Of a stretch of 19,875 nucleotides of DNA, positions 6,369 to 13,249 are shown piece after piece. A program made the position numbers and the translations under genes. Positions within the stretch are counted from its first letter, which is position 1; each line of letters starts with the position of its first letter. Under the pieces are notes generated by a model. The model was given only the letters and a program-made list of their open reading frames with translations. It was not told the DNA's origin and made no database searches. Source of the DNA: Clostridiales bacterium (GTDB lineage: Bacteria > Bacillota > Clostridia > Lachnospirales > CAG-274); NCBI GenBank assembly GCA_021203425.1, contig JAJQBF010000061.1, forward strand, positions 1 through 19,875. Reading direction: 5' to 3'.

Positions 6369-8210
6369 TTATTCAACAGTAACACTTTTAGCAAGATTTC
6401 TCGGCTTGTCAACATCATTGCCTAAGCCTATTGCCATATAGTAGGCAAAAAGCTGCTGGGGAATGTTTGCAAGCAGGGGTGTGAGAATGGGGTGGGTTTT
6501 GGGAATATAAATATAATCATCGGCATAATTTTCTATTTCCCTGTTTCCTTCCATTGCAATTACCAAAACTCTGGCGCCTCTTGCTTTAACCTCTTTAATA
6601 TTGCTCATTGTTTTTGAAAAGAGATTTTGCTGTGTTGCAACGCCTATAACAAGGGTGCTGTCTTCTATAAGGGCTATGGGACCGTGTTTAAGCTCGCCGG
6701 CTGCGTAAGGCTCACTGTGAAGATAAGCAATTTCTTTAAGCTTAAGAGAGCCTTCCTGACAGACAACATAGTCTAAGCCTCTTCCTATATAGAAAACATT
6801 CTTTGAACCTATATATTTTTCCATAAAACGCTTTATAATAGGCGCTTTTGTAAGAATATTGTTTATGTGAGAGGGCAAAAGCTCCATTTCTCTCTTTATT
6901 TCCTTAAATTCTTCAAGGCTCAGTTTATCCTTTTCAAGAGAAATATGAAGAGTAAGAAGGAACATAGCCACAACCTGAGCCGAAAAAGCCTTTGTTGACG
7001 CAACGGCAATTTCGGGACCTGCCAAAGTATAAATTACGTCATCGGCTTCTCTTGCTATTGTGGAGCCTACTACATTTACAACTGCCAAAACCCTTGAGCC
7101 CTTTCGCTTGGCAAGACGCATAGCCTCTAAGGTATCCGCTGTTTCTCCCGACTGTGATATAACAATTGCAAGAGTTTTTTCGTCAACAAGAGGGTCTTTA
7201 TAGCGGAATTCACTGGCAACATCTGAGTTTACGTGAATTTTAGCCATTTTTTCAAGAAGGAATTTTCCTACAAGACCGGCATAATAAGCTGTTCCGCAGG
7301 CTACAATATAAATTTGGTTTATGCCTTCAAGTTCTTCTCTGCCTAATTTAACTTTGTCAAGCTGAATACCGCTGCCGTCGGGCTTAAAGCGTCTATTTAA
7401 ATTGTCGGCAACAACCTTGGGCTGTTCATAGATTTCTTTAAGCATAAAATGCTCATAGCCGCTTTTTTCCGCCGCCTCGATTGTCCAGTCTACAACGTAA
7501 ACATCTTTTTGTATTTCTTCCTTCTTGCGGTTGTAGATTTTAACTTTGTCTTTCTCCACAACGGCAATTTCGTCATCTTCCATTATATATGTGTTTCTTG
7601 TATATTTCAAAATAGCCGGAAGATCAGAGGCTATAAAGTTTTCACCTTCGCCTAAACCTACAATAAGAGGACAGTTTTTCTTAACGGTAATTATTTTATC
7701 CGGACTGTCGGCACAGATAAAGGCAAAAGCATAAGAGCCGTCTACCTTCGCCAAAACTCTGTATACCGAATCAATAAAATTGCCGCTTTTTCTGTAATAG
7801 TAGTCGGCAAGCTGGGCAACGCATTCAGTATCTGTTTCGGAAACGAATTCATAGCCCTGACCTCTGAGAAAATCTCTTATTATTACATAATTTTCTATAA
7901 TACCGTTATGAACAACGGCAATTTTTTCGGAGCTTGAAAAATGAGGGTGGGCATTTTCATCGGAAGGAACACCGTGTGTTGCCCAACGGGTATGACCTAT
8001 GCCTATTTTTCCGGCAACGGGGTTGTCATATAATTTGCTTTCAAGATTTTCAACCCTGCCCTTTGTCTTTCTGACTTCTATTTCATTTGCATTTTGATTA
8101 AAAACAGCTACACCGGCGGAGTCATAGCCTCTGTATTCCAACATTTTAAGCCCTTGAAGAAGAACGGGAACGGCATTTCTCTCGCCTACATATCCTACTA
8201 TTCCGCACAT
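6369..8210 (-). CDS. glmS: Glutamine-fructose-6-phosphate aminotransferase (isomerizing)
   Basis: GlmS makes glucosamine-6-phosphate from fructose-6-phosphate and glutamine, the first committed step to UDP-GlcNAc and the cell wall. The 613-residue protein starts MCGIVGYVG, so Cys2 becomes the N-terminal nucleophile of the glutaminase domain. HTRWATHG and HNGIIENY are the glutamine-site motifs. Two SIS domains follow, with SQSGETADTLEA in the first and GRGLDYVVCQEGSLKLKEI in the second. The C-terminus KPRNLAKSVTVE is the canonical end. AGGAGG at 8221-8226 lies 10 bases before the ATG. Only 74 bases separate it from glmM, too few for a glmS ribozyme, so control by that element is unlikely and expression probably comes from the glmM promoter. 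Confidence 0.97.
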   Translation of the reverse strand: MCGIVGYVGERNAVPVLLQGLKMLEYRGYDSAGVAVFNQNANEIEVRKTKGRVENLESKLYDNPVAGKIGIGHTRWATHGVPSDENAHPHFSSSEKIAVVHNGIIENYVIIRDFLRGQGYEFVSETDTECVAQLADYYYRKSGNFIDSVYRVLAKVDGSYAFAFICADSPDKIITVKKNCPLIVGLGEGENFIASDLPAILKYTRNTYIMEDDEIAVVEKDKVKIYNRKKEEIQKDVYVVDWTIEAAEKSGYEHFMLKEIYEQPKVVADNLNRRFKPDGSGIQLDKVKLGREELEGINQIYIVACGTAYYAGLVGKFLLEKMAKIHVNSDVASEFRYKDPLVDEKTLAIVISQSGETADTLEAMRLAKRKGSRVLAVVNVVGSTIAREADDVIYTLAGPEIAVASTKAFSAQVVAMFLLTLHISLEKDKLSLEEFKEIKREMELLPSHINNILTKAPIIKRFMEKYIGSKNVFYIGRGLDYVVCQEGSLKLKEIAYLHSEPYAAGELKHGPIALIEDSTLVIGVATQQNLFSKTMSNIKEVKARGARVLVIAMEGNREIENYADDYIYIPKTHPILTPLLANIPQQLFAYYMAIGLGNDVDKPRNLAKSVTVE

Positions 8211-8284
8211 ATATTATGCACCTCCTGCTTTCATTTGAAACCTGTCTTTGCCGCAATCGGCTTTTGTATGGTCTGCGGTGTACG

Positions 8285-9634
8285 TTATTTAAGAACTTCA
8301 ACAATAAGATCCGCTAATTTTTTTGCTTCCTTTGTTATAACTTCTATGTCTCTGCCTTCTATCATAACTCTTACAAGGGGTTCAGTTCCCGAAGGACGGA
8401 TTAAAACTCTGCCTTCCCCTGAAAATTTGGCGTTAAGCTCTTCAATAGCGTCTCTTATTTCCTTATAATTATTATATTCGGTTTTCTTTTTTCCGTCAAC
8501 CTCGGCATTTATAAGAACCTGGGGAAGAACCTCCATTATGCTTTTAAGCAGAGAAAGCTTTTCGCCTTTTTTCTTAATTATTGTAAGGAGTGTAACGGCA
8601 GTTAAAAGACCGTCACCGGTTGTATTTTTGTCAAGTATGATAATATGACCGGACTGTTCGCCCCCTAAGTTATGACCGTTTTTAAGCATTTCTTCAATAA
8701 CATAGCTGTCGCCTACGTCCGTTACGGCTACGTTTATGCCTTTTTCCTTTGCCATAATCATAAAGCCCAAATTGCTCATTACCGTAGCGGTAATTGTGTC
8801 TTCCCTGAGAAGACCTCTGTCTTTAAAGTCGTTTCCTATGATGGCCATAATCATATCGCCGTCTACGGTTTCGCCCTTTTCATCAACACAAAGACATCTG
8901 TCGCCGTCGCCGTCAAAAGCGACCCCCACATCGGCGCCCAGCTCAACAACCTTTTCCTTAAGATTTTCAAGATGGGTTGAGCCGCAGTTTAAATTTATAT
9001 TTGTGCCGTCAGGCTCTGCGCTTAAAAAAGTTACATCTGCCTTTAAGGCTTTGAAAACCTCTTTTGCGACAGTGCTTGTTGCGCCGTTTGCACAGTCGCA
9101 TACAATTTTTATTCCGCTTAAATCTATATCCGTCTGTGCGGCAACAAAGGCTGCATAATCGGAAACAGAGGTTTCACATACTTTTCTTGTTCCCACAGAG
9201 ATTCCCGTAGGAAGGGGCGGCTCGTCAATGTGGTTTATCATTATATCTTCAATTTCATCTTCTATTTCGTCGCTTAGTTTAAAGCCCTTGCTGTTAAAAA
9301 ATTTTATGCCGTTGTCTTTAACGGGGTTGTGTGAAGCTGAAATAACAACCCCTGCGTCAGCGCCGTAAAGTCTTACAAGATAAGCAACCCCAGGAGTGGG
9401 AATAACCCCCAAGCTTATAACCTCTGCACCAACGGAACAGATACCTGCCGTAAGCGCTGCCTCAAGCATACCTCCCGAAATTCTTGTATCCATACCTACT
9501 ATAATTTTTGCTTTATGTTTATTCTTTTTAGTCAGAACGTAAGCGCCGGTCTTGCCCAGCTTAAAAGCAAGTTCACAGCTGAGTTCTGTGTTGGCAACGC
9601 CTCTTACACCGTCCGTACCGAAAAATACACTCAT
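8285..9634 (-). CDS. glmM: Phosphoglucosamine mutase
   Basis: GlmM converts glucosamine-6-phosphate to glucosamine-1-phosphate for UDP-GlcNAc synthesis, the step following GlmS. The 449-residue length is normal. The start MSVFFGTDGVRG is diagnostic. The phosphoserine is Ser101 in ISASHNP; the metal loop is DGDGDRC; the sugar-binding loop is GGEQSGHII; the phosphate-binding loop is RPSGTEPLVRVM near the C-terminus. A CCTCCT complement at 9641-9646 gives an AGGAGG ribosome binding site 6 bases before the ATG. It is the first gene of a probable glmM-glmS-mtnN-permease-protease operon. Confidence 0.97.
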   Translation of the reverse strand: MSVFFGTDGVRGVANTELSCELAFKLGKTGAYVLTKKNKHKAKIIVGMDTRISGGMLEAALTAGICSVGAEVISLGVIPTPGVAYLVRLYGADAGVVISASHNPVKDNGIKFFNSKGFKLSDEIEDEIEDIMINHIDEPPLPTGISVGTRKVCETSVSDYAAFVAAQTDIDLSGIKIVCDCANGATSTVAKEVFKALKADVTFLSAEPDGTNINLNCGSTHLENLKEKVVELGADVGVAFDGDGDRCLCVDEKGETVDGDMIMAIIGNDFKDRGLLREDTITATVMSNLGFMIMAKEKGINVAVTDVGDSYVIEEMLKNGHNLGGEQSGHIIILDKNTTGDGLLTAVTLLTIIKKKGEKLSLLKSIMEVLPQVLINAEVDGKKKTEYNNYKEIRDAIEELNAKFSGEGRVLIRPSGTEPLVRVMIEGRDIEVITKEAKKLADLIVEVLK

Positions 9635-9758
9635 ATTTTGCCTCCTGATACATTTAATATATCTTTATAAATGTCAAAACGATAATTTATGTTTCTATTT
9701 ATATTTTTTTGAAAAAGCAGCCGTTGTTTTTGTTGGGAAACTTTTTCAATATTAAAAC

Positions 9759-9787
9759 ATTATAACATCTATTTTCGTTTATGTAAA
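9759..9787 (-). promoter_or_regulatory. Near-consensus sigma-A promoter of glmM operon
   Basis: On the minus strand TTTACA (9782-9787) and a perfect TATAAT (9759-9764) are spaced by 17 bases. This implies a start near 9752 and a leader of about 118 bases before glmM. The leader is AT-rich and holds no riboswitch or ribozyme I recognise. A second TTGACA at 9672-9677 has no acceptable -10 partner. Confidence 0.8.
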
Positions 9788-9848
9788 TAGTTTTTGTTAA
9801 GGAAATACAGGATTTTGCCGATATTTTGCAACACTTCGGCAATTTTAA

Positions 9849-9886
9849 AAGGCTGTGAAAATCGAAATTTTGATTTTCACAGCCTT
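9849..9886 (-). terminator. Rho-independent terminator of the biotin operon
   Basis: A 15-bp perfect stem (9849-9863 with 9872-9886, core GGCTGTGAAAATC) closes on an 8-base AT loop. Read on the minus strand it is followed by a short TTTT tract. It sits between the end of bioY and the glmM promoter, so it should insulate the two operons. Confidence 0.85.
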
Positions 9887-9934
9887 AAGACAAGCTGTTT
9901 TATAAAAGCTGTAAATCTATTAATCAGCGGTTTC

Positions 9935-10528
9935 TTAAATAAGTTTTGCACTGACCAGACGTTTGCGTATAATATTGCCGAATATTATAACCAAAATCAT
10001 TTTGCAAAGATCTACTATTATGAATGGGAATACACACACCGTTAAAGCGTAGGCAAATGTACATTTCATAAGATAAACAAACCAAACCGTTCCAAAGGCA
10101 TAACAAACTGCCGTAGAAACAACAAATGCCACAAAATGAAGTATATATTTTTCCTTTAAGCGTTCAATCACAAAGCCGCCCATTAAGGTTATAAATATAA
10201 AACCGACCAAATAGCCTCCCGTAGGACCCAAAAGCTTAGCGGGACCTCCCGTAAAGCCTGAAAAAACAGGAAGACCTATTATGCCTATAAGCATATAAAG
10301 AAGGTAGCTTATTGTTCCTTTTTTCATTCCCAAAATATAAAGGGATAAATAAATTACAAGATTTGTAAGTGAAGTAGGCACAGGACCTATGGGAACGGAC
10401 ATTGGAGCCAATATACACAAAAGGGCTGTAAAAACCGCTGTTGCCATCATATCCCTCAAAGGCAGACCGTTGATTTTTTTAGACTGCAAGCTTTCTTTTT
10501 CGATATTTTGCTGTTTAAACATTATCAT
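9935..10528 (-). CDS. bioY: Biotin transporter BioY (ECF S component)
   Basis: BioY is the membrane substrate-binding subunit that takes up biotin, alone or with the shared ECF energy-coupling module. The 197-residue protein has about six hydrophobic segments. The family signatures are visible: GPVPTSLTNL at about 48-57 and the FSGFTGGPAKLLGPTGGYLVG region at 89-109. It starts 16 bases after bioB. Two ATG codons compete (10528 and 10522); the AAAGGA at about 10534-10538 is closer to the first, with 5-base spacing, and to the second with 11. No ECF ATPase genes are in the window. It is the last gene of birA-bioB-bioY and would be repressed when biotin is plentiful. Confidence 0.95.
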   Translation of the reverse strand: MIMFKQQNIEKESLQSKKINGLPLRDMMATAVFTALLCILAPMSVPIGPVPTSLTNLVIYLSLYILGMKKGTISYLLYMLIGIIGLPVFSGFTGGPAKLLGPTGGYLVGFIFITLMGGFVIERLKEKYILHFVAFVVSTAVCYAFGTVWFVYLMKCTFAYALTVCVFPFIIVDLCKMILVIIFGNIIRKRLVSAKLI

Positions 10529-10544
10529 TAATTCCTTTCTTATC

Positions 10545-11522
10545 TTATTTTGTCTTTCTTAAGCTGAAACCCAGTTTTTCAAACATAAGTCTGTCTTCGG
10601 CTGTGTTGTTTCCCACTGTGGTAAGCATATCACCTGTCAGCGCAGCATTAGCACCGGAACGGAAGAGAATTTCTCCGCCGTCATCAAAATAGTTTCTTCC
10701 TGCTGCTATACGTATATAGGCTTTGGGGTTAATAAAATGGAAAACAGCCGTTATTCCGACAATTTCGTCACAAGACAGCTTTTCGGCATTTTCAAGGGGT
10801 GTCCCGGCTATGGGAATCAGAAAGTTTAAAGGAATTGAATATACTTCAAGCTCCGACAGGAGCAAAGCCATATCAATGCGGTCCTCCGGAGTTTCCCCCA
10901 TTCCCAAAATACCGCCGCTGCAAACCTCTAAACCTGCTCCTTTGGCAAGATGAATTTCTCTTATTTTGTCTTCATATGTATGAGTTGTACAGATTTCAGG
11001 AAAGAACCGTCTCGATGTTTCAAGGTTTGCGTGATACATACGGACACCGCTTTTGCGAAACTTTTTCAAATCCTCCCCTTCCATAAGACCGTGAGAGACA
11101 CACAAAATCATATCCGGACAGACCTCGTGCATATCCTTATAAGCAGACAGGGCTTTTTCAAGGTCGCCGCCGTTTAAGGTTCTGCCGGCTGTTACTATGG
11201 AAAAGCGGTTAATACCCCTTTTGTCTGCCTGTTTGCATTCTTTTAAAAAATCTTCTGTGTCTAAAAAGCCGAATTCCTTACAGCTTGTGGAATAATGGGA
11301 AGACTGGGCGCAAAATTTACAGTTTTCGCTGCACTTTCCCCCTCTGCCGTTTATAATACTGCAAAGGTCTATTGAACTGCCGCAGAGTTCCCGCCGTATT
11401 TTATCCGCCCCTAAACAAAGCTCATCTAAATCTCCGTTATACAGCGCCTGTAAATCATCTTCGGCTTTAAGCCTTCTTCCGTCTATTATTTCATCAGCAA
11501 GCTTTAAAACATCTATGCTCAT
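10545..11522 (-). CDS. bioB: Biotin synthase (radical SAM)
   Basis: BioB inserts sulfur into dethiobiotin to form biotin. The 325-residue protein carries the radical SAM cysteines Cys64, Cys68 and Cys71 in KCSENCKFCAQSS. Of the classical [2Fe-2S] ligands, Cys141 (ILCVSHG), Cys201 (GLEVCSGG) and Arg276 (AAGRNY) have counterparts, but the position corresponding to E. coli Cys97 is Ser108 (FSIVTAGR). Additional cysteines occur at 36, 47, 54, 81, 96, 135, 178 and 251. This suggests an auxiliary cluster bound differently, perhaps as in the biotin synthases of strict anaerobes reported to use a [4Fe-5S] cluster. That assignment is from memory and not proven here. One base separates it from birA. 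No bioA, bioD or bioF is present, so dethiobiotin must come from elsewhere or be salvaged. Confidence 0.93.
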   Translation of the reverse strand: MSIDVLKLADEIIDGRRLKAEDDLQALYNGDLDELCLGADKIRRELCGSSIDLCSIINGRGGKCSENCKFCAQSSHYSTSCKEFGFLDTEDFLKECKQADKRGINRFSIVTAGRTLNGGDLEKALSAYKDMHEVCPDMILCVSHGLMEGEDLKKFRKSGVRMYHANLETSRRFFPEICTTHTYEDKIREIHLAKGAGLEVCSGGILGMGETPEDRIDMALLLSELEVYSIPLNFLIPIAGTPLENAEKLSCDEIVGITAVFHFINPKAYIRIAAGRNYFDDGGEILFRSGANAALTGDMLTTVGNNTAEDRLMFEKLGFSLRKTK

Positions 11523-11523
11523 T

Positions 11524-12516
11524 TTATTGTCCTTCCTGTATTTGACGTATTCTGATTTCTCCCGAATTCATTCGGATTTCTTCGTGATCTTCCGTCTCGG
11601 CGATAAGAACACCGTTGTCATCTATAGATAAAACCCTTACAATTCGGCAGTCATTTCCCGAATAGGCTTCAACCTGCTTTCCGATTACCACGGAGCGGTT
11701 TCTGTAGGTTTCCATATATTCTTTCTTTGACAGATTTTTATAATAGCCCATAAAAACAGATATAATTTCCCCTACAAGGCGGCTCCTTACAGCTCCGGCG
11801 CAAGTTTCAGAGCCGAAAAGGGAACCGGCTATATCCTGAATTTCAGGCGGAAAGCCTCCTTTGGGGTCGGAAACATTTATGCCTATTCCCAAAACGGCAT
11901 AACTTAAGCCCCCTGTTTCAACGTCAACAGAGGCCTCTGTTAAAATTCCGGCTGTTTTTCTGCCTTTATAAATTATGTCATTTACCCATTTTATGCCTGT
12001 TTTTTTCCCTGTGACTTTTTCTATTCCTTCGGAAACTGCCACCGCTGCCGCAGTTGTAATAAAGAGAGTCTCCCTTGCCGAGCCTTCCGGACGAAGTAAA
12101 AGGCTGAAATATATACCTGTGTCTGAGGGAGAGTAAAAGCTGCGTTTACTTCTCCCCTTTCCCATAGTTTGGCTGTCAGCGACAATAACAACCCCCTCGG
12201 GGCGCCATTCCTCGGCATATCGTTTCATCATATTGTTTGTAGAAGTCACCTCACGATATACTTCAACCTGAAATGAAGAGGCATCTCCCGTTAAATATTT
12301 TTCTATGCTTGCCTTTGAGAGAACTCCGTCTTCCTCCAAAAGGCAATGGCCCTTGTTTGTAACAGCGTCTATTTTGTGTCCGTCTTTAATTAGGCTGTGC
12401 ACTGCCTTCCAAACGGCATTTCTGCTGTAAAAAAGAGAATCAGCCAAAGCCTTACCCGAGAGGTAGCTGCCTCTGTTAGCCTCAAGCTGTTTAAGAACCT
12501 GTTCTTTTATATTCAT
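11524..12516 (-). CDS. birA: Biotin operon repressor and biotin-protein ligase BirA
   Basis: This is a group II BirA that joins biotin to carboxylase subunits and, as biotinyl-AMP complex, represses biotin genes. From the ATG at 12516 it has 330 residues: a winged helix domain (about 1-62, SGKALADSLFYSRNAVWKAV is the HTH), the ligase core with TMGKGRSKRSFYSP at 117-130 (a variant of the GRGRxGR loop) and KWVNDI at 176-181 (usually KWPND), and a C-terminal SH3-like domain ending near 330. The frame stays open to 12594, but those 26 residues would have to be translated from within the promoter region. GGGAG at 12523-12527, 6 bases before the ATG at 12516, supports the shorter form. It is the first gene of the biotin operon and probably autoregulated. 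Confidence 0.94.
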   Translation of the reverse strand: MNIKEQVLKQLEANRGSYLSGKALADSLFYSRNAVWKAVHSLIKDGHKIDAVTNKGHCLLEEDGVLSKASIEKYLTGDASSFQVEVYREVTSTNNMMKRYAEEWRPEGVVIVADSQTMGKGRSKRSFYSPSDTGIYFSLLLRPEGSARETLFITTAAAVAVSEGIEKVTGKKTGIKWVNDIIYKGRKTAGILTEASVDVETGGLSYAVLGIGINVSDPKGGFPPEIQDIAGSLFGSETCAGAVRSRLVGEIISVFMGYYKNLSKKEYMETYRNRSVVIGKQVEAYSGNDCRIVRVLSIDDNGVLIAETEDHEEIRMNSGEIRIRQIQEGQ

Positions 12517-12536
12517 TTTAAACTCCCATATATACT

Positions 12537-12548
12537 GTGTAGATACAC
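12537..12548. repeat. Small palindrome in the birA leader
   Basis: GTGTA at 12537-12541 and TACAC at 12544-12548 are inverted around GA. They sit inside a larger imperfect inverted repeat (TACTGTGT at 12533-12540 and ACACTGTA at 12550-12557). It lies between the predicted transcription start and the birA start codon and could be an operator or a leader hairpin. Its function is unknown. Confidence 0.3.
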
Positions 12549-12584
12549 CACACTGTAAAAGCCCTATCGATAAGTTATGAAAAG

Positions 12585-12613
12585 ATTGTAACACGGCAGG
12601 AGCCGATTGTCAA
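12585..12613 (-). promoter_or_regulatory. Promoter of birA-bioB-bioY
   Basis: On the minus strand a perfect TTGACA (12608-12613) and TACAAT (12585-12590, 5 of 6 to consensus) are 17 bases apart. Transcription would start near 12578, giving a leader of about 60 bases before birA. The -35 box lies inside the right half of the candidate BirA operator, so repressor binding would exclude RNA polymerase. Confidence 0.75.
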
Positions 12614-12638
12614 CCAGCCAAATATTTTCGGTGACAAT
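12606..12638 (-). promoter_or_regulatory. Candidate BirA operator
   Basis: Read on the plus strand, ATTGTCAACC (12606-12615), 14 bases, then GGTGACAAT (12630-12638). The outer ATTGTCA and TGACAAT are perfect inverted repeats of 7 bases. The layout follows the known BirA pattern of TTGTnAACC, about 14-16 bases, GGTTnACAA, with one base missing in the right arm. It overlaps the -35 box of the birA promoter. Confidence 0.6.
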
Positions 12639-12689
12639 TAAATTTTTCGGAAAATCTGCTGAATTTATGAATATATACAATAACAGCTG

Positions 12690-12718
12690 TTGTGATTGAT
12701 TAAAAAATTTGTTATAAT
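12690..12718 (+). promoter_or_regulatory. Promoter of the frameshifted plus-strand gene
   Basis: TTGTGA (12690-12695) and a perfect TATAAT (12713-12718) are separated by 17 bases. It points away from birA and toward the gene starting at 12816, giving a leader of about 90 bases. The rest of the birA-to-12816 gap (12614-12815), apart from the operator and this promoter, shows only AT-rich sequence with a 5-bp ACAGA/TCTGT hairpin near 12728-12740. Confidence 0.6.
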
Positions 12719-12815
12719 AAATATATACAGAAAATCTGTTTTGATATTTTTGCCGTCCGTACGTCAATTACAATATGGTAAATATTTATACAAAGCGAAA
12801 GTAAAGGAGGGGCGC

Positions 12816-13201
12816 ATGAAATACAGTGAATATATAGACAACTTTCTTACTTTTTAAGAGAAACCAAGACGGACTATAACATTGCGGTTTCCGAAGAAGA
12901 AAACGCCAATAATGAAATTTTAGATATAGAACACAGTCTTGAGCTTGACCCCCATACATATCATGAATATGCAAAGCTGTCAAAAGCCATAAAGGCAGTT
13001 AAAAGCAAAAGAAGAAAATCAAAAGATATAAGGCTTACTCTTCAGCCGGTTTTAGACTGGACGGAGACAAATCAGCCTGTAATTAAAAGCCTTGAAAGGC
13101 TTTTGGGGGCAGTCAGAAAAGAGGAAGAAAAACAGGAAAACCGTTATTATAACCCGAGAACGGAAATTATAAAGGAAGTTTTAGGGGAACCGAGCGAATA
13201 A
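12816..13201 (+). pseudogene. Small phage-style gene broken by a single-base frameshift
   Basis: An ATG at 12816 is preceded by AAAGGAGG (12803-12810) at ideal spacing. The frame reads MKYSEYIDNFLTF and then hits TAA at 12855. One frame back, from TTA at 12854, an open frame of 115 codons runs to the TAA at 13199 (begins LRETKTDYNIAVSEEEN, ends EIIKEVLGEPSE). One extra T in the T run at 12851-12855 would join the two into a 128-residue charged, mainly helical protein. The style (N-terminal YIDNFL, central KSKRRKSKD, then LLGAVRKEE and ENRYYNPR) reminds me of small hypothetical proteins from clostridial phages, but I cannot name a function. Promoter, ribosome binding site and terminator are intact, so a sequencing error or recent mutation is possible; P-site slippage at the T run is another option. 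Confidence 0.7.
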
Positions 13202-13249
13202 AAAATCTGCCGCATAAACCGAAAAACCGGTTTTGCGGCAGATTTTTTT
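13201..13249. terminator. Bidirectional terminator between the frameshifted gene and uvrA
   Basis: A 14-bp perfect stem (13201-13214 with 13234-13247, core ATCTGCCGCA) is extended inward, after a one-base bulge, by AAACC/GGTTT. T runs flank it on both strands, so it can end transcription from both sides. The stop codon of uvrA (13248-13250) lies at the very foot of the hairpin, and the stop of the plus-strand gene (13199-13201) touches the other foot. Confidence 0.9.

Noticed and set aside
3446..8249. Inverted copy of a 15-base string (TTGAAACCTGTCTTT) at the end of the CPBP gene and in the glmM-glmS gap
   Set aside because: A single match of this length between opposite strands is near chance expectation for 20 kb, and there is no structure around either copy.
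8211..8284. Possible glmS ribozyme upstream of glmS
   Set aside because: Only 74 bases separate glmM and glmS, far less than the ribozyme core needs, and only a 4-bp hairpin is visible.
9656..9677. Second promoter close to glmM starting with TTGACA
   Set aside because: No -10 box occurs at 16-18 bases, and the transcript would begin almost at the ribosome binding site.
9794..10045. Plus-strand frame running into the 3' end of bioY
   Set aside because: It crosses the bioY terminator hairpin and antisense bioY sequence and has no ribosome binding site.
12517..12594. Upstream extension of birA by 26 residues
   Set aside because: The extension would begin inside the -10 region of the birA promoter and lacks a ribosome binding site; the ATG at 12516 has one.
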